Positions 1 to 13,900 of a stretch of DNA of 64,000 nucleotides are shown in pieces (within the stretch, counting starts at the first letter, position 1; each line of letters opens with the position of its first letter). The stretch covers positions 27,497,253 through 27,561,252 of the forward strand of contig CAKAKS010000068.1 of assembly GCA_916700875.1 (NCBI GenBank), read 5' to 3'. The notes below the pieces were generated by a model. It saw only the letters and a list, made by a program, of their open reading frames with translations, searched no databases and was not told the origin of the DNA. Position numbers and translations under genes: made by a program. Source of the stretch: Sebastes aleutianus. Taxonomy: Eukaryota > Chordata > Actinopteri > Perciformes > Sebastidae.

Positions 1-104
1 CAAGGGATAAAAATGCTGTGCAGTCCCTCATAAAGTGGGACACCTGGTCACCCTAATTAGCTGTTGGACAGCAGTTTATTCTAACTATATTATCATATTA
101 TTAG

Positions 105-1133
105 TAGGGCTGTGTATTTTGCAAGAATCTTGTGATACGAAATGTATCATGACACTCCGGTTGCAAGTCAATATATTGCGATACTGTAAGCAAGGCAATA
201 TATTGTGTTTTTTTTTAATTTTATTTTAGGAAAACTGTCATAGTATAAAGAACACATTAGAAATATATCATTTTAGAATAGGCAAAAATAACACATTTGT
301 GCTGCATGCAAAAAAACTGCATGGTTTTTGCCCCAAACTGCATGTGATTATCATAAAGTGCATACATGTCTGTAAAGGGAAGACTTGTGGGTACCCATAG
401 AACCCATTTTCATTCACATATCTGGAGGTCAGAGGTTGAGGGACCCTTTTGAAAAATGGCCTTAACAGTTTTTCCTCGCCAAACTTTAGGGCAAGTTTGG
501 AGCGTTATTTAGCCTCCTTCTCGACAAGCTAGTAAGACATGGTTGGTACCAATGGATTCCTTAGGTTTTAGCTTTGAAACTGAGCCCCCTGTAGTGGCTA
601 TCTTTAGTCTTCATTCTTCTTATCTTCGTCTTAACTTACTTTCTGTCAATAACTACATTTCAAGGAAAACATCACAATGTTTTACGCGTTGAGTCGGCCC
701 GGTAGCAACGCCAACGCCAACGGTAAAACAACCGTGTTGCTCCGACGTTAACTCGTTTATTTACAACTGAACCTTTTCACAATAAAAGTAATTTTACAAT
801 AAAATTCACTTCCTGTCCCTTTGTCACGTGTGAAGCCGCACAGGATGAATCTCAAATTCACAGTGGTCAATATACAGGAAGGAATCACACCATATACAGT
901 CACAATATTCTCTCACATTTATCTGAAATATATTCTTCACTGAACTCCACCAAATAATATTATCCAAACAATAAACATAAACTTGGCACTAGTAAATGGC
1001 GCTTACACCCGCTACAACCTCCGAAAGATCGAATAGCGGGCAGTTGGATTTTTTTAGGGGTTAATTAAAAATCGAGTATTGCACAACATAATATCGCGAT
1101 ACTCATGCGTATCGATATTTTTCTACACCCCTA
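105..1133 (+). mobile_element. hAT-like non-autonomous DNA element
   Basis: The ends read TAGGGCTGTG and, inverted, TAGGGGTGTAG. The flanking 8-mers are ATTATTAG (97-104) and ATTATTAC (1134-1141), a 7/8 target duplication as hAT transposons make. It has no transposase frame. A related inverted copy lies at 6538-6958. Confidence 0.7.
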
Positions 1134-1499
1134 ATTATTACTAAAACATAGTGTGACCTACAGTATTATATAATCCATCACGGATGGGCAACCAACATGT
1201 GCCATGCAGTATACCAACAGTATGCAGCTTTTGAGCAAACACTTACAGGCAGTGAATTGTCTCATAAGCACACCCAGAGTAGGATAAATAACCTGCAAGG
1301 TGCATTTGTATACAAACTGCTCTGCTTCAGCAAAGCGTCGCTGCAGAAGTGCTGGTATTGTGGGCGGTCGTACTTCCCTGTTGTCCTCATTGGCTCCCCA
1401 CTTTTCCCCAAAACACATGTCTCCAACGCCTCCTCCTCTCTCCTATAAACTTCTCCTGTGAGAGTTTGACTGGAGTCATATGTCCCAGTACTGTACATG

Positions 1500-1843
1500 G
1501 TGGAGGATACTATCTGTTGGATGATTCATATTTAGAAAACAATACAGACACTTGCTCATTATGGGTTTCACTTCTGCTTTATTTGGAGATCTTGGACAGC
1601 CATGCGTCAGGAGCAGGAACAAAGTGTGCTGATTCATTTATTTCGACAGAAAGAAACACGCTTTGGAAACAGACTTCCACGGAATATTTCGTCATTTATT
1701 ACGACTATCAACACCCAAAGGAAGTTGTCTTGAAATGATGGAGCACATGACCGTGGGAGAGGAGTAACAAGTTTGCTTTCGGACCAAGAACACTTGACAC
1801 TTTTCCTCCTCACTCTGCGCGTCCTCCACTCTCCACCGGCGGT
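1500..1843 (+). promoter_or_regulatory. ssh2: Probable ssh2 5' UTR / promoter-proximal region
   Basis: The stretch before the ATG becomes increasingly CpG-rich from about 1815 into exon 1, as at many vertebrate promoters. No convincing TATA box was seen at a sensible spacing, and the transcription start cannot be fixed from sequence. Confidence 0.35.
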
Positions 1844-1971
1844 ATGACGCTCGGTGCGGTGACCGAATCCGACAGCTCGTCGGCGGTCAGCTTCTGCTCT
1901 TGCTGCGGGGCCAAGATGGTGCCCTACTTCAGCGACGACTCGGTGGTGTCCAACAATCAGATCAACCAGCT
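1844..1971 (+). CDS. ssh2: ssh2 coding exon 1 (start exon)
   Basis: ATG at 1844 opens 42 codons plus two bases, and the donor is GTAAGT at 1972. An in-frame TGA at 1748 with no in-frame ATG after it makes 1844 the first usable start. The peptide is short and Cys-rich (FCSCCGAKMVPYF) and unlike the MALVT... start of human canonical SSH2, so it is probably an alternative N-terminus. The frame into exon 2 is exact. Confidence 0.85.
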
Positions 1972-4900
1972 GTAAGTTTACAAAAGTGGCACTGTTGTTG
2001 TGGAGGGTAGATATATATACACTCTGTAATAGTTTGATATTGTTTTATACATTAAAACACATTAATACAATGGGACAGACAGTATAACTACAGCACCTGA
2101 TTACACATGATCATAATTATCATGATCATAATTAATACTGTCTGTATTTGAATTTATATTTAAATTGAATAGAATAGAAATAGATGTATTAAATAAAGAT
2201 ATATTAAATACAAATATATTAAATAAAGATATATTCAATAAAGATATATTAAATAAAAATATATTAAATAAAGATATATTAAATACAAACAAATAAAGAT
2301 ATATTAAATAAAAATAAATAAAGATACATTGAATAGAATAGATTTGAATTGATACATTAAAACACATTATTCCTTCAGTGACAGGGACAGACAGTAACTG
2401 ATTACACATGATCATAATTATCATCATCATAATTAAACTGTAAAATAGCTGTCTGTATTTGAATTGTTGTATTGTTGGATAGTCAGACTCTTTTCACATT
2501 TAAAATGTGGACTAAATGTTTCCCATATGTATTTAGAGATAATAGCAGTAATAATGTGTCGAAACGTTAAACACTGAGTAAGCTGAGCATGTGTAAAAGT
2601 TTTGCCACACCAGTGGTGAATTTATTTCCTGGTGACGTAGCAGAGTCTTACTCATATAGTAGTGCTTCCTTTTTTGACCTTACTAAGACATAATTGCTCT
2701 GCATAAAGTGTGAATCATCCTACCTGTTTCACAGGTCCAGACACAGACAAGCATAAATCACCTGATCGCCATATCAATTGTTTTTGTCCCTCCCTTCTTG
2801 TTTGTCCAAGGCAGGGATATTGTTTGTTTGAACTTGGTGTGATGACCATAGTTGTTATTAAGTTACAATTAAGACTTTTTTAAATAAACATTCAGAAAAT
2901 TAACTTAAATATGCCTGAAGATGAAGAAAAAGGCTACAATGTTGTTTAAGATTTTCTGCATTATTGTATTAAATGTGGTGTTTAACCATTAACCAACAAG
3001 CTAATGTCCGTGACTCATCGTAAGACACCCAAAAAAATTGGCCTGAATCCACTTGGCTTCTGACGCTTAGTTTAGGAAACCAGGAAACAAGCAATGGAAA
3101 ATCACTTTTAAAGGAACAGTGTGTAGCATTTCGGGGGATCTATTAGCAGAAATGGAATATAATATTCATAACTATGTTTTCATTAGTGTATAATCACCTG
3201 AAAGTAAGAATCAATGTGTTTTCGTTAGCTTAGAATGAGCCCTTCATATCTACATAGGGAGCGGGTCCTCTTCACGGAGTCTGCCATGTTTCTAAAGTAG
3301 CTCAGAACGGCCAAAACAAACACCGGCTCTAGAGAGAGCCTTCCGCATTTTTACGTTACCTGAAGGCCACCGTAGTTCATCCTACACGCTTGTGAAACTG
3401 TGGTGACGTGAGCCGTAGAGTGCAAAACTGTGTTACCGCCAGTCGCCGTCTGACTTCAGTTGCTCCTCAAGTTGTGTTATTATGGCAAGGATGGCCTCTG
3501 AGCAAGACGAACCGTGTTACCCATAGACTGTATATAAGAAGTGGACGTAGTCACCGTGACGTCACCCATTGGTTTGTGGACTGCTGTTTTGAAGCCTACA
3601 ATCAGCGAATGACACCATAAACTCATGTTTACCATGTTGACTGTGGTAATAAATCAAGTGAGAAGTAGGATCATTTTCTCATAAACTTCTATACAATCAC
3701 ACTTCTTTTTGCAACCAGAGGATTTGCCCCCTGCTGGCTATTAGAAATAATGCAAGTTTAAGGCACTTCGGCGTTGGCTTCACTTCTCAGACCCGGAGGT
3801 AGCCTACTGGCGTTACCACGGTTTTGCACTTGGCGGCTCACGTCACTGCAGTCTTGAAAAGGAAGGAGTGAGCGGAGGGGTACTCAGTTGGTTGCAATCT
3901 GCAAGCACACCAATAGATGCTGCCAAATCCTACATGCTGTCCCTTTAATGCAGTATTACCCTTTGTGATTTACAATAATAGATTTCCTTGTAACCCATTA
4001 ATAGTCTACACTGGATATGCTTGCTTGATTTGCCATTGATTAGTAAGCCTCTGCAGTTAATTTTAGCCCAGCGTTCCACAGGTCAGTCAGCTGAACTAAA
4101 TATTATATATGTTCTTTGCTGTGATGTAAGGGAGTTACCATTAATGCATCTCACACCGATCTTATCTGTGATCTTCACTGCCTGCAGACATCAAGGCAAA
4201 GTGAGTTAAAGGTTTCTTTTTGCTGGTGAGATTTAAAAGGATTTAGTTGACTTGTACTTGCGGTGAAGACAAGTTTGCCCTTCAGGACAGATCAAAGCCT
4301 GTTCCAGTGTTTCCCAACTCTCATGTGGAGCTGGCTCAGATAAGCTTTGCAAATTTGGGGAAAATCAATGCAGAAATTACTGCAACTGGATTAAAAGATC
4401 AACATTACCAAATTTTCCACAAAAATCAATTCATGTAGTTCCAGTGTCTGTGTTTTGATGTTGTTGTGTAACATATTAGAGCCGTGAGAAATTGGTGTCC
4501 TGCATGAGGGTTGGTCTTCTGTGTCGGCTTTCAGAGAAGTCAAGGACGGCCTGCACCTTGATTGCATTGTTTTTCAGCTGTTTTACACATGATTATGTGG
4601 TGAGGTTATTGAGTAATCTGAGCATTTACTCTTTATGAGGGCTGCACCCAGTCTTTAAGGAAATAGGGTGTTTTTTTAAAACGCGTTTGCATAAGTAAGG
4701 TTGATGGGAAGATGTTACTGCAAGACACATGCACAATACAGTGCGTACTGGCAGGCACTAAATGGCAGCAGATGTGGGAATATTTTGACTTCCTTTTGTT
4801 GGCCACATTGCATGATGCCTGTTGATAGTTTTTATCACCACACCCTTGTATTACTCTCTCATCGCAACGCCGGAGATTTTCAGCATCCTTTTATTTTAGC

Positions 4901-7900
4901 ACCCAGTGTGTGTTTTATGTGTGTCGGCATGTTTAATGTTTGTGTACACATATGTCTGTTTGTTTACAGTGTGAACGCCTGTATGTGCCAGAATGTTTAA
5001 CCAGTGGTTGAATGAGTAATTACAAGCCTTGAGGCCGTCCACGGAGTTAAGTGTTACCTGTGTGGCTAAATGGCATCTAAAACACCATTGTTATCCCAGC
5101 AATTTTAGAAATACCGGTAAACCCTTCTCTTCCGCTGCTCTTGTGTGTTTATGTTGGGTACGACTGAAACGTGACAATCTGAAGTGAGTGTTTGTGTCTG
5201 AGGGACTTCAGCAGCTGAAAGGGATATGGCAGCTGGATATAGGTCACTACTTATGCTTGTGTCTGTGCCTGTGTGCGTGTGATGCAAATTAAATAACCTA
5301 CATAACTTGGTTTAAGTTTTTAATGGCACGAGATCAGACCAGCTGTGTACTGTAGCTACCAAGTGCATCACAGTAGTCATTGCCAGGTGTCTGATAGTGT
5401 TTGTTAATGGATGTGGGTCCTGGAAGTTCCACTTGTTGTTATAAAGTACTGTCATTCTTTTTTTATTTTTACCACAAGCTATCAAAGTGGGAATGGAAGC
5501 CCTTATTCAGCCATTGTTACTAACAATTGAGCTACATATGGCCAACAGACTGTATTTAAGAAGTGGACGTAGTCACCGTTACGTCACCTATTGGTTTGTA
5601 GACTGCTGTTTTGAAGCCTAGAGTTCGGAAGTGACACGAGAGGATGGAGCTAAGTATAACTGAACAAGACATTTTTAGGCGACCAAAATGTAAAAATTTA
5701 CTTTCATGAACTGAAAACACACTGTGAAAGAGTTAAAGTTCTAAGATGAAAACACGGACAACTCCCAGACTGGACAACACCGTGGTAGCAACCTGTCAAT
5801 CACAAGGTAGCCACGCCCTAAAGCATCCCCTGCTTTATGGTCTATTTGACTCTAAATGGGACCATAATTTACTAAATGAACATCATGCTGTATTGAAGAA
5901 GACTTGAAACTAGCGATTGAGACCATAAACTCATGTTTACTGAGGTAATAAATCAAGTGAGAAGTAGGGTCATTTTCTCATAGACTTCTATACAATCAGA
6001 TTTCTTTTTGCAACCAGAGGAGTCGCCCCCTGCTGGCTGTTAGAAAGAATGCAAGTTTAAGGCACTTCAGCATTGGCTTCACTTTTCAGACCCGGAGGTT
6101 GCCCAGTGGTATTCAACCAGCATTAAATTATTATTATTTTACTGAGCTCCTCTTGTACTGTTTTTCTGCCCTCTTAGTTTGTTTTAACTGTAAGTTAAAA
6201 TGTAATCTGAATCCTTCTCAGAATAGCACCGCATGCCTGGGTGAGGTATGTTTAGTCCACTAAGGTGGAGCTTGGACCATGGTCTGCACACTGGAATACC
6301 AAAGAAACTGAAGCAAAACTGCAGCAAAACTTGTAGAAGAAGACAAAGGGTCTAGGGAATATGTTGACTGGTGTCTTTGCCAGTTGATGAAAGTCTATGT
6401 TTAGTATGACTGGTATTCCTTTGTCTTGATCAGACTTGACCCCCTTCTGCTCTGGCTGCCCCCATCTGCCGCCTTCTCGTGTCTAATGCTTTGCTCAGTG
6501 ATCTGCTGTGCAAGTCTTGAAGTCTTGAAATGATTTCTAGGAGAGTAAGAAAATATTGAGTATCACAATATTATGTTTTGTCATACTGTATCGATTCTCA
6601 AAAACACTGTATAGTTTTTTTAATTAATAGTTTACATGCAAAGATTAACTCAGTCAATACTTTAACTTTATTTGCAAAGATATGCGCCCTCTCAGTGTAA
6701 GTGCCCTCTCAAAGTAGTGCTATGATGTTGGATGTTACAGGGACTGTGATAAATGCAAATGCAGATCCCACTGTTCCGATTGCATAAAAAAGTAAACTTT
6801 TTTTACTCAGATTTTATGCATATGGTTTTCCTAAAATTAGATTTAAAAAATAACTATATATCGCCTTGCTTACAGTATTGCAATATAATGCAATATATTG
6901 AATCGTAACCCCCAGTATCATGATATCGTATCGCCAGATTCTGGCCAACACAGCCCTACTTTTTTCTAGGGCAAATTTGCCATAATTGGACTGTGTAATG
7001 GTGGAGAGTGAGATGACGTGCAACAGAGGTCCCTGGCCAGACTTGAATCGAAGATGTTGTGCGGTCAGGAGTTTTGGACCTCTGTTGCATGATGCATTAT
7101 GAACTTGACTTTCGCATCCATCTGTCACTGTGATCTAGTTGTGACACATTTTCCGTGGCCGTGCTTCCAAGCAGCAGGGCCTAACGTGCACCTGTGGACA
7201 TGTAGAAAAACACACACACACGCCAGCTAACTCCCTGTCTTTCCCATGGGCTGTATCTGTCCCGGGTGCAAACTCATAAGGCCTTAGTGGGGGGCCTGCC
7301 CTTCATATAGCCAGGCCCTATATTTATCCCACTCTCCTCCTGAGAGTGACTAATATGGGCACGGGCAGGAGGAGGGGGTCACCCAGTTATCTGCCCACTA
7401 TGTGGAGTGGTCCTTACATAGTGATGATTGTGTCTGTGACTGTTGCCCTAACAAGTACCTACTGCTTCACTTCAGCCCGGGATGGCTGAATGCCAAAAGA
7501 TGACCCTCCCCACTCTCTGCTACACACTCTGACTGGGTCTTTACCTCCCACCCTTCACCGCCCGTTCCTCGTTCACATACTTTTATGAGGTCAGATTTAG
7601 TTGAACTCATTGTCCTCTTTTAATTCCCCCTCTGGCTTTATTCTTCTGTGTATATGTTTGCCCTTAAATGAGCTAGTCGGATAGAAAGGAACATAACAAT
7701 GAGCTCAACATACACATGTAGTTCATCTGGGCACACGCCAACAGACTGACTAGTGTTGTTATCATTCTCTGATGGCAGCATTACAAATTGATCTGTTTGA
7801 ATCACTTCAGTCTACAGGCAGCTGTATTAGATCATTTGACAATGCTAACCTCATGACAGCCATTAGCTGTGTTTCCATTCACATACTTTAGCTTTTATTC

Positions 7901-10900
7901 GCATTTTGAATTATTGCATGAGAAAAGCTGTACGGAAATGGCAAAATTCGCTAAAACTTCCTCAATTGGGCAAAAAAGTTTTTACATTCACACAAGGTGT
8001 TTTTAGCCTTTGTTGAAAAAGAGTTGATGTGCTAAATGGATTATGGAAACCCCTTTGCCAAATACAATATATTCTAATGTAGCGAACATTTAACTCACAT
8101 GACTGATTAGCTGTTTCCACTGTCGCCGTCTTCTTGGATATTCCCATAACTAGCGAATGCTTGTCTTCATCTCCGGACAGCATGAAACATGGCCAATACT
8201 ATAGTAGCTGACATGAAAGAACAATTAGAGCTCATTGAAACAAATTCCTGAAGACCTCTCTACATTCTTCTCTCATAGATTGTTAGATGGCCAAGCCGAC
8301 TTGTCTCGTTTCCGGTTTGCAACCTCTACTTCTTTCACTCTGTTTACTGGCGGATTACAGCCATGTGTAGCGTATAGCACCAACTTTTGACCAAACTACT
8401 CTGTAGCAGAGTTTATTCGCTCCAAACTAGTTAATAAAACAGGCCTAATTTGCTTTTCTTTTTTGCGACATTTCAAAAGATTGCATACAATTCGCATGAC
8501 AATTGACTGGAAACACTGCTACTGATGCAGAGATTTGCAGAATGGGTTCACTGTCAGTCTGGAAATATGTTGTTGGTGTGTGGAATAAGCTTTTCTTGAT
8601 TAATTGATTAATCATTGTGTTTATGAAATGCCAGGAAATAGTGAAAACTGTTTAATATAATTTCCCACAGCCCAATGAGATGTATTCAGATTCTTTGTTT
8701 TATTCAGTAACACTAAGATATTCAGTTTAGTATCATATATATGTCAAAGAAACCATCAAATCCTCACAATGAATGTGAATACTGGTACATTTTCTGTCAA
8801 TCATCAATAGATTAATCGACCAATCGCTGCAGCTCTAGTGTAGAATCAGTGGGTGTTTGTTTTGTCTCTGCTTAGCCATACCCTTTTATGTGTCTATACA
8901 AGTAGCTTAAAACCAGTCCCTATAATCACATCACATGCAGGCTTCAGTGTTAAACCTCTGCAGAAGGCTATCGCTGCTATCAAAGAGAAGCTTCTATGTA
9001 CAGTAAGTCGGCCGTGCTCGTTCTGACTGCAGTCTATCAATAGCGGAGACTTTGAAAGGACTACAGTATTTTTAGAAACTGTAGTTGAAAGTCATTCACA
9101 GCCCTCCACCTCTCCAACCGTCAGGTTTAGTTTCCACTTTCTCAATGTGTCTGTGTGCAGGAGTAAAAGTGCACATTTGCGTGCATGCACGTGCATCGCT
9201 TTCCATGCGTATAAGCGTTCTATTACAGATGACATTGTACAGTAGCGCTGCTATACATGGTCATTGCCAAGTACAGTACATGAGTCTGTGTGTGAGATGA
9301 TACAGCAGGACTTGAGGAGAGGGGCGGAAATGAAAACGACGAAGTGGTGAGAAATGCTGAAAAGAGGAAGTGACAAGAGTCAAGAGTGCGAGGAAACGGC
9401 TGGGTCAAGGGTGGCAGGGTTATGGGAAATAAGCTCAGCACAAAGTTGCGGTTTTGTTTTTTTCTCTCTGTCTCTGTTGTCTGAGTCTCTTCATCCTGTA
9501 CATCCACGGTCTCAGCAAAACTCAGGAAGGACAGTAGGACGGCTGGAAGGATGGAGAGATGAAGTTACAGAGGAAAAGGGCATGACAGGAAGCCTAAATG
9601 GCAGACGGCAGACAGTGTGAAACTGAAGAAGTGTAGAACCTGATGAACTGTAGATGTTGGGTTCATTGAGTGTAGACTTGCTGCTGCAAAGGGAAAGATA
9701 GATTATTCAACACAGTGGTTAACCGTCAAAATAAGCATATCAACCGGTTGTTTGCGCAATTTCAAAACGTTGCTTTTGATGTCATCACCTCCCTTGGACT
9801 GATCCCAGTGATTTTCACTGTTTGTACTTGTCAGTTCCTCACCTTAGTTTCTGGCCCCGGAGGCTACGAAACCACTCTCATTCAGGTTTAGCAGAACAGG
9901 TCAACCAACTCCCTGGATTAGTGTTACACTCAGCTTATATCCACATTATTTGTTCCATTTTATTATGGACAAATTGCAGCGAGCTTAAACTTTCACTAAC
10001 CTCTTCAAAACTTCTTTTGGCGAATGTTCTGGGTAAATTATCGAATGTGGAACAGCTGTGCTTACTCAAGCCAGCAGATCATTTTAAATATTTTTGAAAT
10101 GCTGTAAAAGTAACCGAAAAGGGTTTCTCTAGAAATCTGTTTAACTTTAAGACCCGTGTTTGGCCGGCTGTCAAGATTGTGGCTGCACATGTTCCTGTTC
10201 CTCGATAGGCTAAGCTCTTGCCAGCTTGACTTGTGGGTTCAATTTTGGCAAAACCTGCAGAGCTGACACACCCAATGTGTTTTTGTTATTATGATGGATT
10301 CCTCCTTGGTCTGCAAGTGCTACTCAAATCCTGATTAAACATTTCACATGCATAGTTTTCTCTAGCAGTAGTGTTTTTGGCTGCACCTCAGAGGGTCAGC
10401 CCTACAAACGCAAAGGTCTGTCACTGAGGGACTGAATGAGTGATAAAGTTACAGGATTGGTTGGCCGAGTGTTGGACTTTCCTCATTGGCTGTTGCTCTT
10501 TCAAAATGAAAAAGCGGGGAACAGTCCGTTATGCAAATGAACCTATCCAGCGCAAAGCGTCCGGCTCATGAAACTTGGACCAAGCTGTCAAACTAGGAGA
10601 TCTAGTTCTAAAATGAAATGACATTCAGCAGTGGCACAGCCTATTTCTCACTGAAAATGTTTTCAGAAGTATGAAAGTAGTATTACGATTTTGGTGGATT
10701 GTATAGATGAAATAACAGAGCAGGCCGTCATGTTGTTTCCTGTTTGAAACGGCAAGCAGAAAACCAGGGACCAATCCCGTGCATTCAACAAGTGCATCCT
10801 CTAGTGTCTTGGCCAGACCTGGTGGACATGTACCGCTGCATTTAACATTATAGACATGACCACTGACTATTTGTGTAACAATTTAACCACAAATTCACAG

Positions 10901-13900
10901 ACTGACCATACACGGTCCAGCCATATACTCGGTTTTGACCAAGTCTTGTTTTGTGTTCTCTGCATCCACTGAATAAATGCAAGAGCACCAGTGCCTGCTG
11001 TCTAATTTGCAGACCTCTTGCTCAGCATCATTAAGGTTATGGTTTACTGGTCCCATGGCTGTCATTTGACATGGTCATAAGCGGCTGCAGAAGTAGGTCT
11101 TCAAACCTGTTTTATTGGTATCTAGTGTAACTTAAGTTAGTGTGCCACCATGAGAAAAACCTCATTCACACATGCAAGCACACCAGAGGTGCTCACACAC
11201 TCAATGTTTGGTATCCAGTTGAAACACTGACCTCAGTTTTTTATGTGTCCTCATCCTCGATGCAGTGACCTCAGTCACAGTTAATAAGATTAAGTGTTCC
11301 ACAGAGGAACAGAGCCCCGTTTGATACGACCTGCTTTGGTGAGGGGCGCTGGGTTCTGGCCAGCTCTTATCTCCGCTCAAACATTGTGGAGGAGGGGACT
11401 CGCTCTGTCTTCCCGCTCGGACCCCCGGTCTCCTCACAATCCCCCCTCCGTCCCGCCCTACTGGCAGCTGCTGGTGTGAGTAAGTCTGTATGTGTAATCC
11501 AGCTGTGTGGAGGAGCAGAGGACATTGTGTTCTGAGTTCAAATTGGGGCTTGTTTTGGGGAGCCTGTGGACCAGAGGCCAGCTGAGTGGACCATTGTGAC
11601 ACTGACATAAGCCCATGACAACACTCGTCTGTTCCCGTCCCCATCTTGAGCTTATTATGAGAAGCTGGGGTCAGCATATGCAAGAAAGTGATAACACATT
11701 ATATAAGTTTAATGAAATACCAAATATGATTAGATAACTTGGAAGGAGTTGCTGTGTTTTTTTTATTCATGTGTTTTTCTTTTCTCTTCCCTTCCAGTAT
11801 CAGTGAGAGTTTCCTCACCGTAAAAGGTGCAGCCCTGTTCCTTCCAAGGGGAAACAGTCCCACGCCTAACTCTGCACCTTGCATCAGCCAGCGCAGGAAC
11901 AAGCACACAGGTAAATACTTGTAAACACACAAATGACAGCTGTGCCGACTCTCAGCCTTAGAAATGATCTCCACAGAAGAACTTGAGGTTGAATTGCAAA
12001 GCGTGTTTTCAAATGGACATTCCTCTGCAGCATCATCAGTAACAGCTGGTGTTAACTTCACTGAAGCTGTTTCACAACAAGGCAGATGAGTTCAGTCAGT
12101 TCACTGCCGCAATGCAATGTGGCGGCCAGATTGAGGAATATTTTGTCAAAGAACTCACACTTAAAATATCTTTAAAATGTTGGAAACAAGGGAAGTAGAA
12201 TCTGCTGCTGTCTGTGGATAAAGACAGTCTTTGTAGTTGGAGCTTTTGTGATGTAAAATGGGCTGATTTCTATAAAAAGCATCAGAAACCGTGTTTCAGA
12301 AATAACAGGCTTTTTTTCCTCAGATGTATTCAGAGATCAGGTTGAATGTAATCCTAAATGAAAGAGACTCCAGTGTGAATGCACTGGAAACTTGCCACAG
12401 GGTGAATGATACATCATCTTAGGTGTTATGTCAACCTTTAAATGGCAAGAATGCGAGCGTTGTCCAAAAGAAACTAAAACTAAGTGAGGATGTTGAAATC
12501 TTTTCCATCCAGGTGACCTCCAGAAACATCTCCAGACCATGTTCACTGTGCTGCGGCCGGAAGACACCATCCGACTGGTCAGTAACACACATTACACACA
12601 TACAGTACACACCACACACACACACACAGCAAAGCAAGGTGGCATTGTGATCAGGGAGATTATACTCCAGGCGGAGAGCCCGGTTTCAGTTCTTTGTTAG
12701 CAAACATAAAGAACTGAAACTTGTTGGGGAAAAAAAACTGTTGTTGGACATGGCAAGTCGTAACTCCTCAATTTGCACCAACAAAGATACTCTTACATAA
12801 AACATACAGCACTCAAAGTATAATTAATAAAGTGGTATTGCAGCCTTCCTTCATGTCTACCCCATCTTTTCTTGCAGGCTGTGCGTCTGGAGAGCGCCTA
12901 CCCTCAGGTAACCCGCTACATGGTGGTGGTCTCCACCAACGGTAGACAGGACACGGAGGAGAGCATCGTGCTCGGCATGGATTTTGTCTCCTCTGATAGG
13001 TAAGTGCCACAACAATGGTACACTATTATTCTGGCTTGTAGTGTGATATTAACACTCATTAAATCCCACACTAGTGCCAACAACTAACACCTCGTCCTAA
13101 TGCCTAGTTCACACTACAAGACTTTTAAAGCGGTCAGATCGCTGTACTGTTCACACTACACAACTTGCTGTCTTGTAACCGGGAGTCTTGAACAGTGGTC
13201 TTTACTATTGTTATTTATATTCAAGTGAAGGAAAAGCGAAGCATGCTGAAGTCTGACTTCCTCTACTGTTATGCTTTGACCTGGAAACATCCCTGTATTG
13301 TGTCGATCGGGTGTGTCTTGTTTTGTTGTGCTGTTGTTTGACGTGTTGCTCTTCCTGCCAGCTGCTGTTCGGTGGGTCTGGTTCTACCTCTGTGGAGTGA
13401 CACTCTGATCCACTTGGATGGAGACGGGTAAGACACCACACCTACCTGCTTCCTCTTACTGCTCACTGAGGGCAACTGACTGCTCTGATGACTCTTATTT
13501 ACTCATTTTATTGTAAGAAGATTTGTTAGTGTTGTAAGATGACGCCTATAAACTTATACTGCACGTTCCATTTCTAATCTCTCTCTCTCTCTCTTTGTTG
13601 TCACAGTGGTTTTAGTGTGTCGACGGTGAACAGGGTTCATGTTTTCAAGCCAGTTTCTGTCCAGGCCATGTGGTAAGCAACTTTTATTTTCTAACAGCTA
13701 TGTGAAGGTTGAGGTTAAGGTTGCAGGCTTAAAAAGAAACTGTATCCATTGTACTCCCCCTTTGACTTTGACCTCCAGCCTTTTATCTTCTTTGTCACTG
13801 GTTCTTATCTCTAGTCTCCACTTCCTTTTTTCCTCATTATCTCTCTTCCTTCCAGTCTTTTCACTATCATTCTTACACGCCAGTGCTGCCTCTTCATTTC

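Larger units (their letters stand above)
1972..11797 (+). other. ssh2: ssh2 intron 1 (9.8 kb, repeat-rich)
   Basis: No conserved coding exon was recognised. It holds a flanked AT-rich minisatellite (2071-2465), a MITE with another element nested in it (3108-3948), a second copy of the nested family (5542-6109), hAT-like and foldback elements (6538-6958, 7864-8521, 8594-8836) and a GC-rich island at 11330-11480. The remainder is unremarkable AT-rich DNA. Confidence 0.85.

Noticed and set aside
2101..2430. 109-codon - strand frame with repeated SLFNI
   Set aside because: It is a translation of the AT-rich minisatellite.
11201..11683. 160-codon open frame on the - strand in ssh2 intron 1
   Set aside because: It overlaps a GC-rich island whose low stop-codon density explains the length; no family resemblance was seen.
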